The notes under the pieces were generated by a model. It was not told the origin of the DNA, made no database searches, and saw only the letters and a list, made by a program, of their open reading frames with translations. A stretch of DNA of 64,000 nucleotides from Ectobius pallidus (Eukaryota > Arthropoda > Insecta > Blattodea > Ectobiidae): positions 214,590,484 to 214,654,483 of the forward strand of contig CAXKWD010000001.1 of assembly GCA_964059195.1 (NCBI GenBank), read 5' to 3'. Shown piece after piece: positions 35,350-45,640 of the stretch; the first letter of the stretch is position 1, and the number at the start of each line of letters is the position of its first letter. The position numbers and the translations under genes are program-made.

Positions 35350-36194
35350 TCTCTATATATATAAAAGGCTTTGTCCTGACTGACTGAATGAATGACTGAT
35401 TGACTGAATGACAGGAATCAACGTACAGCCTAAACTATAACAGGTAGAGACTTGGAATTTTGACAGTACCTTCATTTCATAATGTAGGTGCTCACTAAGA
35501 AAGGATTTTGAAAAATTCTGATTCTAAATGCCAAAAATTAAATGTTTTTGAAAATACTTAATTCCTTTTTACATAGAATTATCAATTCCAAATCACAGAA
35601 TATATTGTTGCCAAATCGTATCAGGTGGGCTTGGAAAAAGACAAATGAAATGCACTTTTGACAAATAAGAGAAGTTATCAAAATAATTCATGTTATAAAT
35701 AAATATTACAGAATGAAATCCACTAAAATAATGGAATCACATAACTTTCTCTACCCTGGACATAGAGAAAACAAAACGAGGTATGGTAATGTGTATATTA
35801 TTATATTATATCGCAGGTTTTTGGAGAGAAAAGTATGAAAGTGATAATGCTTTCTGTTTAATTTCATCCGCAAAACGGCTTTATGGTAACATAAGAGTGG
35901 GAAATTTCCCGCCTCGATATTACAATTTTATGTTACAGGAATTTCTGTTTCTTCTTATTTAAACCTCTACCAGGCTTGCTGTGCACTGTACAAGCGATGG
36001 GATGCAAAATTCTAGATCCTCTATGAGCCATAAAAAACTATATCAAGCGTTTTCTGAGGGAATAGTTTGAGTGTAATAAGTCGTTCTTCGTATTTCAAAT
36101 TATAAGGACCTAGAATTTAAAATTGAAAATCCTTCATAAGTTAATTTCCAATTACAAAATACAAAACCCGGGCGACGCCGGTCTTTTAAGTTAG
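35350..36194 (+). mobile_element. Non-autonomous Helitron
   Basis: 5' end TCTCTATATATATAAAAGGC preceded by A; 3' end CCCGGGCGACGCCGG then TCTTTTAAGTTAG followed by T. Near-identical to 41009-41832 apart from internal indels, so both are recent. Confidence 0.88.
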
Positions 36195-36203
36195 TCATGA
36201 AAT

Positions 36204-36812
36204 AAATTGATTAAATAAGGGCAATTTATTTTTGCATTTTTCGTCATTTTCAAGAGATGCCATTTTCTGGCAATTCTTAGATCATTTTCGGCATTTTAGG
36301 TCATATTTCAGTGGAGGCAGAGAGGTTCTTTTTCATGTACAAATCATCACTTTCAGACAACAGACAATCGTTTTTATTTGAGAATCTCCACCAAGTATTT
36401 ATAGTTAATTTTAATTCAGGCTTATTATAAACATCACAGCAGTTTATCGTGTAGGAATAAATATTTTTTTTCTTTTTAAATGGCACATATTTACCATGGG
36501 CAATTTGATGGGCATGCCAGTTCAGAAAGAATTTATTTTTTGCTAAGGATGTCCAAGTAGTAAAAATTTACTTGCTATTTTAGTAAAAAAATAAATGTAT
36601 TTTATATTGTAAATTCATATATAACGCACTGTCATCCATTAAATTGTTTTCAGGAATACATTACTTAAAAAAAAACTAATAAAATTATAAGTGATAATGG
36701 TACATTTATTGGTCATTTTTAAATTTTTGGGTAATTTTTCCACAATTTTGAAGGTCATGAATGGATTTTTTATTTTGCATTTTTATGGTCATTAAATGCC
36801 TTGCCCTAGTGA
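36204..36812. mobile_element. Possible hAT-like MITE, ends uncertain
   Basis: The right end in reverse complement begins TAGGGCAAGGCATTTAATGAC and the left side has TAAGGGCAATTTATTTTTGC. Interior ATTTTGGTCAT-type blocks resemble the families at 18294 and 27358. The target duplication is not convincing. Confidence 0.35.
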
Positions 36813-37198
36813 TAACATTTCACGGCGTTTACTGTATTGGCATTTCTCCACATGTTCTCATGTATTGTATTGTGAGTGGTGATAATTGTGGAACTCGATA
36901 TTGGGTTGCACTCAGGCCTACACGTGCAGACATTGGCCGGGAACGGAACATGTGAGGGAGACATAAAAACGCGCGCGGATCGGATTTCTTCTGTCACCAC
37001 ACATCACGGCAGCAGTAAACCCATGCCAAATGTCCGGCACACACAGAGATTGATCGAGAATGTTATAACATGAAAACGGCGCAAGATGGAATATATTAGA
37101 ACCGTTTCAATCGTAACTGCGAACCAAACAACCATTACACTACAGGAAGACCCAGAATTTCGTGCCCTTTTAATTTAAAAACAAAGTGCAATACTAAG
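36813..37198. other. GC-richer single-copy stretch
   Basis: Contains overlapping 61-65-codon frames on both strands and several CpGs (AACGCGCGCGGATCGG). No repeat partner, no splice-flanked frame that I could recognise. Confidence 0.3.
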
Positions 37199-37211
37199 AG
37201 AGGTATACTTA

Positions 37212-37716
37212 CTTACTTACTTACTCAGTGGCAATAGACAATTCCTCAGCAAGCTAAAGGAATATTATATATTTTATGGAACCCGAAGGTTCATTACCGC
37301 CATTCAACCCTATTCTGTGTTAACTCCATCCAACCATCCCTCACAAATCCTACTTCCCTTAAATCTATTCTAATATTGTCCTCCCACCTACGTCTAGGTC
37401 TTCCACGTGGTCTTTTCCCTTCGGGTCTCCCAGTCAATTCCTATGCGCTTTGTCTTTCTTTCCCATGCGCGCAACATGTCCAGCCCATTTCATCCTCTGA
37501 GATTTAATTACCCTTGGGCCTACTATATCTGGTGAAGAGTACAGGTCATGCAGCTCGTCGTTATGCAGTTTTCTCCAGTCCCCATTTTCATCTCTCAGGC
37601 ATAAATGTTTTCGTAAGCACCCTGTTTTCGAATACTCTCAGATTATGTTCTTCCTGACCAGTAAGGGGCCATGCCTCACATCCATATAAAACAACCGGCA
37701 GGATAATAGTCTTATA
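37212..37716 (-). pseudogene. Non-LTR retrotransposon RT C-terminal end
   Basis: On the minus strand the frame gives KKIYKTIILPVVLYGCEAW and the FENRVLRK region in decayed form, ending in an (AAGT)n tail (ACTTACTTACTTACT on the plus strand). It joins R450 copy 3 at its 5' side; a shared AGAGGTATAC duplication lies outside both (37199-37208 and 38214-38223). Confidence 0.85.
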
Positions 37717-38213
37717 AATCTTTTTGCACTCCTTAGCTAATTAGTTGTACTTACGAACGTTGTTGCCATGGATCGTAAGTTGACATTCCCACACGCAATC
37801 TTGTTGCTAGGGGCGATAAGCGTTTCCCGCCCGCAAACGCTTACGGCCCTCGGGCGGAAAGTGTTTGAGGGCTGTTATGAATATAACGACACACTTCATT
37901 ATACAAGCCTTTATGGACAAGGCCCCCCCTCATCACAAATATTCGGTTGCCATAAACAATAACAAATGCGAATCACTTTCTGAAATAAACATCAATCTTC
38001 AATAGTGTATACACATAATATTTTCAGGTAATATCACAATTAATATAATTAAATTGATATAAATAATCATCGTGCAAAAAATAGCATGCAATACACGGGC
38101 CGTAAAGGCATTACGGATCTCGGAAAATTGAAAACACTCGGCGCGAGAACTATTTTCCTCGATCCGTAATCATGTCTTACGGCCCTTGTATCGCAATATA
38201 CTATTATTCTAAA
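37717..38213 (+). repeat. R450 repeat, copy 3
   Basis: Full-length match to the other copies, with CTTACGAACGTTGTTGCCAT, GCGAATCACTTTCTG and the terminal hairpin GGCCGTAAAGGCATTACGG...CTTACGGCCC. It carries an extra GC-rich inverted pair (CGTTTCCCGCCCG / CGGGCGGAAAGTG) at 37830-37875 absent from the others. Confidence 0.8.
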
Positions 38214-38397
38214 AGAGGTATACGGCACAGATAATTTTATATAAGCTTCATTAAAAAAAACCGAATTTATGACAGATAAAGCCACAACTTTCAAATCGCC
38301 GACAAATTCACGAGTTGCATATATAATGAATATATAATATATAAAATGTAATAAATACAATGTACTAAATACAATGTATTGAAACTGAATTGTTATT

Positions 38398-38905
38398 AAG
38401 AGCCATAATGGTACTTTATGAGCTTGTGTGGGGGACGGGAAATGTCTGTCGGTCTAACTTACCTGTACACGCGATATCTCAAATACGCTTAATCGGATTT
38501 TCATGAAACTTAGTATACTCATTTAAAATGTCCATGGGAAGAAGCCTGTTTATGTTGGACCAGATCGGTTGACCGGTACCGGAGTAATGCCCAATTTAGA
38601 GACTATTTTATTTAGTAATATATTAGGAAGAATTTATCAAATGGAAATCAGTTCTCATGGCAACATATTGTTTTACAGTGTTCAAAAACGGCTTTGGAAG
38701 TTGCAATACAGTTAGCTTTGACAAATGACACTATCCACACATGCCTTCACATATGCTTATCAAACTAGACCTTTGTTCTTCCGTAAGCTCTTCTTAATGA
38801 ATCGATCTGGAGCTTAACTCGGAAATCGATTACAAAAATAACTTATTTTCTTCAAATCATAAAATTGCAATTAGGCCTATCACTGATTAAACAAAAGGTT
38901 CTGGC
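38398..38905. mobile_element. AAGTGCC-family element with one tandem unit
   Basis: Left end AAGAGCCATAATGGTAC, one copy of the ~150-bp unit (CTCAAATACGCTTAATCGG, GACCGGTACCGGAGTAATG), right end GGTTCTGGCCTTTG. It has one unit against three in the 15352 copy. Confidence 0.6.
38874..38879. other. GGCCTA hexamer insertion (case 5)
   Basis: Reads TTGCAATTAGGCCTATCACTG here; the sister at 16317-16331 reads TTGCGTGTATCACTG. Confidence 0.8.
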
Positions 38906-39578
38906 CTTTGTTACACCAGTTTACCTGATTTTATTTGAATGTCGTTTTCATTTGTGAATATACTGAACAAAAGACGATCGTAGACCGGTGTGGAAACACA
39001 CGTGGGTTGATCGGCGATTTCCCAGTCACCCGTGACATTATCTTTGATAATGGAGCTTAGAATTTCGAATAACATCTTTTGAGACATTATGCACATATGC
39101 TTGGTATTTCATGGAGAAACTCTGAACAGAGGAAACTGTTGTGGAATGCACGCATGGGAAGCTGCAAAGCCGATATTAAGTGGCTCGTATTACGACCATA
39201 ATCTGCAGCTTTATTAAATTGCAATTCCCAACTATCAACTTTGATTTCCTAAGACCAGCAATATTAAAATCCAAACTTTGCAACTCCTTCCGATTCGCGG
39301 TTACCAGCCACGTGCGGCCGATATTAAAACCCCAGTCACCAATCAAATGTCTTGTTAACATATTCACTGACTCGGAAGTTTGTGCTGCAGATGGCTCTAA
39401 CATTTCCTTCATGCAAGCTGATGCTCACCATTAAATTTCTCTCCCTGTTACATTAATGACTGTTTTTAAAGTTTTCGATTTTAGGAAGTACCGGCTCTTA
39501 ATGTTAATAGGCCTATATATGACAGTGGAGAAGGTATTCAGCCTAAAAGCGCTAGAATAAAACCTAACAGAGTCTACC
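38906..39578. other. Single-copy stretch, possible conserved element
   Basis: 39110-39440 is compositionally balanced, with GCCGATATTAA occurring twice (39166 and 39315) and open frames of 78-84 codons on both strands. No repeat partner. I do not recognise a protein. Confidence 0.3.
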
Positions 39579-39579
39579 A

Positions 39580-39905
39580 AAGTCCACCGCTGTGGCGTAG
39601 GGGCCCGGGTTCAAATCCTGGTCGGGACACGTTACCTAGGTGGGGTTTTTCCTCACCTGTGAGACAAATGTAGGGTAACTTTAGGCCCTTGTGGTCCCCG
39701 GATATCATCTGGCCGTCATTATCATCTTCATCCTCGCCTTGTTTTGGAGTGAGTGTGTGTGTGAATGGTGCGTTTCGTCCTATGTGTTCACGTTGTCTCG
39801 GAGGTGGCCCCGGCATTGGGCTGATCACTCATCCGGGGAGGCCCTCCATGTCCTTGGCTGGTCAAAAAAGTATGTATGTGATCCACAGATAATTCCTCTT
39901 CCGAC
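39580..39905 (+). repeat. SINE-F with tRNA-like head
   Basis: Head CCGCTGTGGCGTAGGGG with GGGTTCAAATCCTGG (B box), then the same body as 17302-17656. The 3' tail is lost at the junction with a mariner fragment at about 39905. Confidence 0.85.
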
Positions 39906-39906
39906 A

Positions 39907-40117
39907 GGACAGTGGTTCAAACCCAGGCGGCACACTTCTACTACACAGATATTCGAAAGTTGGTCCAACGGTATGAGAAATGTCTCAATTCCGGTGGCGA
40001 ATAAGTTGAAAAATAACTGAACACTGGCTGTGTCTGTTGTAATAACTATTTATTTGAAATAGTGTTTTGTTTCTGTAAACGGACCCAGGGAAACTTACGT
40101 AGTGGGACGGCCCTCGC
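39907..40117 (+). pseudogene. Mariner transposase C-terminal and TIR fragment
   Basis: The frame FYYTDIRKLVQRYEKCLNSG with GGE, an in-frame stop, then VEK is the C-terminus of mariner transposases; it matches 60330-60400. The 3' flank TTTCTGTAAACGG through GGCCCTCGCA resembles the mariner TIR at 60440-60500. Confidence 0.75.
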
Positions 40118-40136
40118 ACATAATGTATATTGCATG

Positions 40137-40413
40137 CATAGGCGTACCGAGGGGGGGGGGTTTGGGGGTTTGAACCCCCCTCCCATTGATTAAAGAAAGG
40201 AAAATGATATAATTTTTTTAAGTCTGCCCATAAATTACTTAATACAAGAATAAAGCGTGGGAAGCTTAAAACTCGTTATTTTGCGTCTTAATTTTTAAAA
40301 TTTTTCCGGATGAGGACCCCCGGAACCCCCTCTCCCTGGGGAGTATTCCATACCCCCCAGACCCCGCGGATGTTATAACCCCCCCCCATATGGTCGGCCT
40401 GGTTACGCCTATG
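40137..40413. mobile_element. 277-bp hAT-like MITE, perfect 8-bp duplication
   Basis: CATAGGCGTA at both ends in inverted orientation; ATTGCATG duplicated exactly at 40129-40136 and 40414-40421. The subterminal parts are G-runs and C-runs. No coding capacity. Confidence 0.9.
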
Positions 40414-40421
40414 ATTGCATG

Positions 40422-40846
40422 GACAGTAGAAAATTATATTTTAATATTCAGTGGTTTCCCGGGCCGAATTTTTATCCCAGCCCTGGTCCTAGGACTAAGG
40501 CAGAGAAAGTTATGTGTATATTTGAATACGATTTTAAAGATTTCACCGCCAAACAAAACAGAACAATTGCGAGAGATTCTCTTTTCACTTGAAGTGTGTA
40601 TTGCCCGAGCAGCCGGCGCGCCGTTTATTGTCTTCACATGTGTGAACTATGACCTCACAAAACATGTAGCACATGTGATAGGACTCTGTTAAAAGAATGA
40701 AAATATTAAAAATAAACAGTTTGACTGCCAAGCTACGAGCAGGTTTATTGCATCATGAAGGAGAGATTATGTTCTCCTCGATATGAGTAACTTCTTTATA
40801 TCCTACAACAATATGCAACAAGGCAACTGACTTTCCTTTGTGTGAC
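40422..40846. other. GC-mixed single-copy stretch
   Basis: 40430-40690 has long frames on both strands (100 and 67 codons) and a CpG-rich core (AGCAGCCGGCGCGCCG). On the minus strand a strong acceptor (CATTCTTTTAACAG) ends at 40691. It might hold the last NPF exon, but nothing recognisable follows. Confidence 0.3.
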
Positions 40847-41008
40847 TTATGCCCGGTTTCTATAAACTCGTGAAATACCTATGGGTAAATTCAGGGCCGT
40901 GGAAAGAAAGCAAGGGCCCCAGGGACAAATTTCCCTGGGCCCCCGTCAAATATTAAATTCACTACTCAACTCACCCTTTATGTTGTGTGCAACAAAAAGA
41001 TTATGTAA

Positions 41009-41832
41009 TCTCTATATATATAAAAGGCTTTGTCCTGACTGACTGAATGAATGACTGACTGACTGACAGGAATCAACGTACAGCCTAAACTATAACAGGT
41101 AGAGACTTGGAATTTTGACAGTACCTTCGTTTCATAATGTAGGTGCTCACTAAGAAAGGATTTTTAAAAATTCTGATTCTAAATGCCAAAAATTAAATGT
41201 TTTTGAAAATACTTAATCCCTTTTTACATAGAATTATCAATTCCAAATCACAGAATATATTGTTGCCAAATGGTATCAGGTGGGCTTGGAAAAAACAATT
41301 GAAATGCACTGTTGACAAATAAGAGAAGTTATCAAAATAATTCATGTTATAAATAAATATTACAGAATGAAATCCACTAAAATAATGGAATCACATAACT
41401 TTCTCTACCCTGAACATAGAGAAAACAAAACGAGGTATGGTAATGTGTATATTATTATATTATATCGCAGGTTTTTGGAGAGAAAAGTATGAAAGTGATA
41501 ATGCTTTATGGTAACATAAGAGTGGGAAATTTCCCGCCTCGATATTACAATTTTATGTTACAGGAATTTCTGTTTCTTCTTATTTAAACCTCTACCAGGC
41601 TTGCTGTGCACTGTACAAGCGATGGGATGCAACATTCTAGATCCTCTATGAGCCATAAAAAACTATATCAAGCGTTTTCTGAGGGAATAGTTTGAGTGTA
41701 ATAAGTCGTTCTTCCTATTTCAAATTATAAATGCCTATATAAGGACCTAGAATTTAAAATTGAAAATCCTTCATAAGCTAATTTCCAATTACAAAATACA
41801 AAACCCGGGCGACGCTGGGTCTTTTAAGCTAG
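41009..41832 (+). mobile_element. Non-autonomous Helitron, intact ends
   Basis: A|TCTCTATATATATAAAAGGC at 5', hairpin CCCGGGCGACGCTGGG then TCTTTTAAGCTAG|T at 3'. Insertion between A and T without duplication, 5' TC and 3' CTAG fit the Helitron rules exactly. No Rep/Hel gene. Confidence 0.92.
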
Positions 41833-41851
41833 TTATATTATATACATAATT

Positions 41852-42060
41852 TTTAAGTGCCAGAAGGGTACTGGTACTTGATGATATTGTCTGGTAGACA
41901 GGACTGTCTGTCCGTGTATCTGTAAGCGCGATAACTCAAATATACTTTATCGGATTTTCATAAAACTTGGTATACCATTTATAACGCCCACGGGACGAAG
42001 CCTATTGAATTTGGACCAAATCGGTTAACTGATGCCGGGAACGAAACGGAAAAGATACAT
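41852..42060 (+). repeat. AAGTGCC-family left end with one unit
   Basis: Starts AAGTGCCAGAAGGGTACTGG, then GCGATAACTCAAATATACTT, CTTGGTATAC and AATCGGTTAACTG; the rest is missing. Confidence 0.7.
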
Positions 42061-42647
42061 TAAAATGTTCTAATTAGGAATAATTTTATCTGTATGTACC
42101 AGTTTAATCTTTTGAAAATTATGATTTTAAATGCCGAACTTATAACAAATTTTATTTTAGAATAAATTTAGAAAGTAAAAAATAAAACCTGGTCGGCCGG
42201 GCCACCGGGGCTGCCCCTCCCTCTCGTAGGGCCTGGGTAAATTATCCATGGGCAAATTAGTTCCATTTCACCCACAATGATATAATGAGGAAGGCCTTGG
42301 AGTTGTACAGTTAATTTAATTCGGAAGGCTTTGATTCTCAGTGCTTAAATTATCATTGATCCTATGAGGGGTTAAATTTTATCCAGCCATCCATGAAAGG
42401 ATAAATTAACCTGACGATTTACCCTTGGAAAGATCTATCCCGAGTTTGTAGGAACATTTTTTCTGTCATTTTCATATTAACCCAGAGAACATTTATCTAG
42501 AAACTCGCCACAAGTGTATGTGATTGCTATCTTTAAATTATTTGTGTTTTTGTATTGTTATTCTTGTGTAAATTCTGTCCATTGGATAATTTACCCATAG
42601 GTATTAGGCGAGTTTATAGTAATCGGGCATTAGACTTTTTAAAATTC

Positions 42648-42905
42648 AGCTGTATTTATACTCCTTTCAGCTTCGAGGCCATATCAGGAGTTTCGGATGT
42701 GTCTATGAAGTAGGGTAGGCCATGGAACTATTTCTTGTCAATTATTCTCTATTGTTAGTGTATCTAATGGAGTAAATTTCACCTGATTTTATTTCATATG
42801 GATATAATACAGGATGTAATAGTGAGGATGATTCATGGTATGTAAATATACAATTCGGCATTTGCCTTTACGACTGGAAAAATCATGAAAATGAGTGTGT
42901 ATATA
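42648..42905 (-). repeat. SINE-A, head-less copy
   Basis: The minus strand matches SINE-A from about GTCGTAAAGGCAAATGCCG to the AGCTGAA tail, including CATGGCCTACCCTACTTC. Confidence 0.85.
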
Positions 42906-43088
42906 GAATTTATTTTATTTTAAATATAGGTTGTTTATAATGCAGTTTGATTTTCTGCTCTCAAGGCTTTAAGATTGTTGAGTGTTTATTATTAATCTAT
43001 CCACACCAGTTTACTTTAATGGATGCCATAAAGATAATCTTATGTTACATATAATAAGCGTATAATATATAATAGAGGATATACTCAC

Positions 43089-43140
43089 AGGCGAAGAATC
43101 CTGATCGGGGAGGGGCCTTAGTTCCGCTCTCTTGCCGAAC
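43089..43140 (-). CDS. NPF: Neuropeptide F exon: C-terminal Phe, amidation Gly and Lys-Arg cleavage site
   Basis: Read on the minus strand, the acceptor CCTTTTTTGCAG is followed by G TTC GGC AAG AGA and then AELRPLPDQDSSP, ending at a consensus donor (CCT|GTGAGT). The first G joins the AG left by the cassette exon to make AGG (Arg), so the spliced product reads RPR-FGKR: a C-terminal RPRF, the Gly amide donor and a dibasic prohormone-convertase site. Interruption of the penultimate Arg codon in phase 2 is the classic intron position of NPY/NPF genes. The NPF precursor is secreted and processed to an amidated peptide that acts on a G-protein-coupled NPF receptor in feeding and arousal circuits. 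The exon ends in phase 0, so at least one more exon is expected; reading through the donor would add 25 codons to a stop. Confidence 0.93.
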
Positions 43141-43328
43141 CTGCAAAAAAGGAAACATGTTCAAGTTATAGTTAACATTATGACGCAGACACTCTATTTT
43201 ATCTACAGCTGTTACCAAAGTAAAGGTAACAAACAACAAACTGTACAGGTAACAAAAGCTAATCTTTACATTCATCAAAACATATATTATACTCTTGAGT
43301 TTTGTCCATTCTGTAGCGATAATCTTAA

Positions 43329-43397
43329 TGATTTATGTATAGCGTAGAGCTTTATCACTGAGTACCAGTGATAAAGCTCTACGCTATACATAAATCA
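43329..43397. repeat. Perfect 32-bp inverted repeat with 5-nt loop
   Basis: TGATTTATGTATAGCGTAGA... (43329-43360) is followed by AGTAC and then its exact reverse complement (43366-43397), with no mismatch. It lies about 190 bp from the FGKR exon in the NPF intron. Confidence 0.95.
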
Positions 43398-44128
43398 ATA
43401 TATTATACCTTCAAAACGTAAAAAACACCTTGTTGCTAGGCGACCTAATCCTCAATCATATAAATATATAAGTAGGCTTTGTCTGACTGAAATGTGTAAC
43501 TTACATAGGCTACATTTATGAGTTATAAAAATAATTTACGTTAAATAGACTGAAAGTAGATAAAATAATTATTGTAGATGACACGGTACAAAATTAGCAA
43601 AAATTCCCTCCGGTCTTGTTCTAAATTGACAATCTCGTAACTAAAGCTCTACTTTCGTAACTCGTCAAATTAACTCTCGTATTAACCCATTTTAAGGTCA
43701 TAATGCCATCTTTTTCAGGTCATTGAAATTCGGGCCCTGATAAGGTTAATAATTGGCGGTCACGTGACAGGCATTGAGTTTGTAATCGTAACTGCATTTT
43801 CCTGAAGCCGTGGATGAAATCGCAGTTAATGACTATTCATGGACTGCAATTTCCTTATAAGCCTTTTAATACACAGATGTGTGCAACGCATACATTAACT
43901 GTATTTTCACCCTAGTATAACCTCATCACTTCATTAAGGGAAATCTACCAGAGTTGTAGAATGCAATTCATTGCTATAGGCCTACTCGTGTGGAAAGTGT
44001 GTTTTAACATAAATTAACAGTTAGAAATAAGCGATGATTTCTACTTGAGAAACTCTCGGCCGCAATAGGCTACTAGATTCGTCTGCTAAAGCCTTATATT
44101 GCGCATTTGATACATAAATAGCTATTAC

Positions 44129-44558
44129 TAGGCTTGCCAGAAGTCCCGGTTTTCAGACAAAATCCCGGTGTCCCGGCCGGTTTACTTCACGTCCCGGTAA
44201 AAATTAAATTTGATTTTCTAGATGACCAAAAAAGTCTAAAAAAAAAGTCCTAGCCAATGAAAAGTACATGTAAATATTGTTCAAATTTTTATTCTTCATT
44301 CAAAGTGTTTCTTCTTACTTAAGTAACTTTTAAATATTAACATGTTAGAAGTAAAATATTTAAATTTATATGCTTATGTCATTTATTATTACCCGTGGTT
44401 TAGGTACCTAATCAGTAACCATTTATTCATAGCATTGAGAACAAACTACCCTCTAAAACACACTAAAAACCCGCCAAGGGTGTGAACCCTTGAATACCCG
44501 CGTCGCTGGGGGGCATTCCTATGTCCCGGTTGAACATTTCAGAAATCTGGCAAGCATA
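44129..44558. mobile_element. 430-bp hAT-like MITE, perfect 8-bp duplication
   Basis: The ends TAGGCTTGCCAGA and TATGCTTGCCAGA are inverted; GCTATTAC is duplicated exactly at 44121-44128 and 44559-44566. CCCGGT motifs near both ends. No coding capacity. Confidence 0.92.
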
Positions 44559-45119
44559 GCTATTACCGTATAGAGGACAGTTCAATGCAATTTCTCCAAA
44601 ATTTCAAATGTTTTGGCGCCTTTCACATTTTTCAACCTCAAAGACTTATCTTTTAAACAGCTGATATTTATCTGCCATCTTTAACTTGAACTAAGAAATC
44701 TTTGATTCAAGAGTTTGCAGAATGTTTTAACAATGGCTCAAAGATGGTTGTCACCCCATTTCTTACATCCAAAATCGTCAAGATTTATAGATTAAGATAG
44801 AGCATTATTGACGTAAAAACCAACAAACGCAAGAGTGTAGGAGTGGAATCACTGGATCCAACCATGGCCTACCTTGTTTGTCAAGAAATGTAAACAATAA
44901 GTATAGCCTTCTGAATTAAAAAAAAGTTTCAATTCCAAGCGCATGGGTCCTGACAAGAATGCCTACGTAATTATGATTGTCTGAATAACAATACTAGTTA
45001 CAGCAGGACATGGTTGGATCAGCCAATCAGAAATCAACTTGGCCAAACTCTCAACTTAAGTTATTATCCAGGAACTCTACATTTTACATCCTCCTCTGCT
45101 CTTTCGATTTAGCAAACTC

Positions 45120-45640
45120 TTTGGGCTATAATCACCGCCGTCTCGAGAATTACACTGCCTGTCCTATGCTTTATTTTAACATGGAGTTCAGAACAGAGTA
45201 TTGTTAAATTGCCTAATTTATCCAGTAGAGGCGACACAGTTCACACCCAGATTGCAGCAATCACTAATCAAAATAAGCATTAAACAGACACAGATACTTG
45301 TGTTATTTGTTTAGAACGTAATATTATTCCAGTATATGACACTTACCTTGAAATGGAATTTTGGAGCAATAATTAAAATAAATGTAAATTAATTAGACGC
45401 ATTGATAGACTATATTATGAGCACTGCCGTCTCGAGGAGTAATACAGTTTAGAAGGCAGTGATTATGAGACGGCGGTGACAACACTACATAATCAACAAT
45501 GTCGTAGCAAAAAACAAGAAGCAGTCTGGGTGTGAAAGGTGCTGCCATCTGTAATGTCGCCGAGTACGCAAAATTAGCCGTATAGGATAGGCAGTGTATA
45601 CACTATTAATAAAGTTTAGAAGGCAGTGGCTATAATACAG
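45120..45640. repeat. Complex inverted-repeat region
   Basis: Three pairs of inverted blocks are nested: CACCGCCGTCTCGAG with GAGACGGCGGTG, ACACTGCCTGTCCTATGC with GTATAGGATAGGCAGTGT, and TTCACACCCAGATTGC with GCAGTCTGGGTGTGAA. The block AGAAGGCAGTG also occurs directly twice (45451, 45618). Probably a decayed fold-back element; no terminal duplication found. Confidence 0.5.

Larger units (their letters stand above)
40892..42235. mobile_element. hAT-like element with perfect 8-bp duplication
   Basis: CAGGGCCGTGG at left and CAGGCCCTACG at right (reverse complement); GGTAAATT is duplicated exactly at 40884-40891 and 42236-42243. A 12-bp hairpin (GGGCCCCAGGGA/TCCCTGGGCCC) lies near the left end at 40914-40943. 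It holds a Helitron and an AAGTGCC-family fragment. Confidence 0.85.
40850..42629. mobile_element. PIF/Harbinger-like element (TTA target) enclosing a hAT
   Basis: The TIRs are TGCCCGGTTTCTATAAACTC (left) and TGCCCGATTACTATAAACTC (right, reverse complement), continuing through ATACCTATGGGTAAATT. TTA lies on both sides (40847-40849; 42630-42632), the 3-bp TWA duplication of this superfamily. No transposase. Confidence 0.8.
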
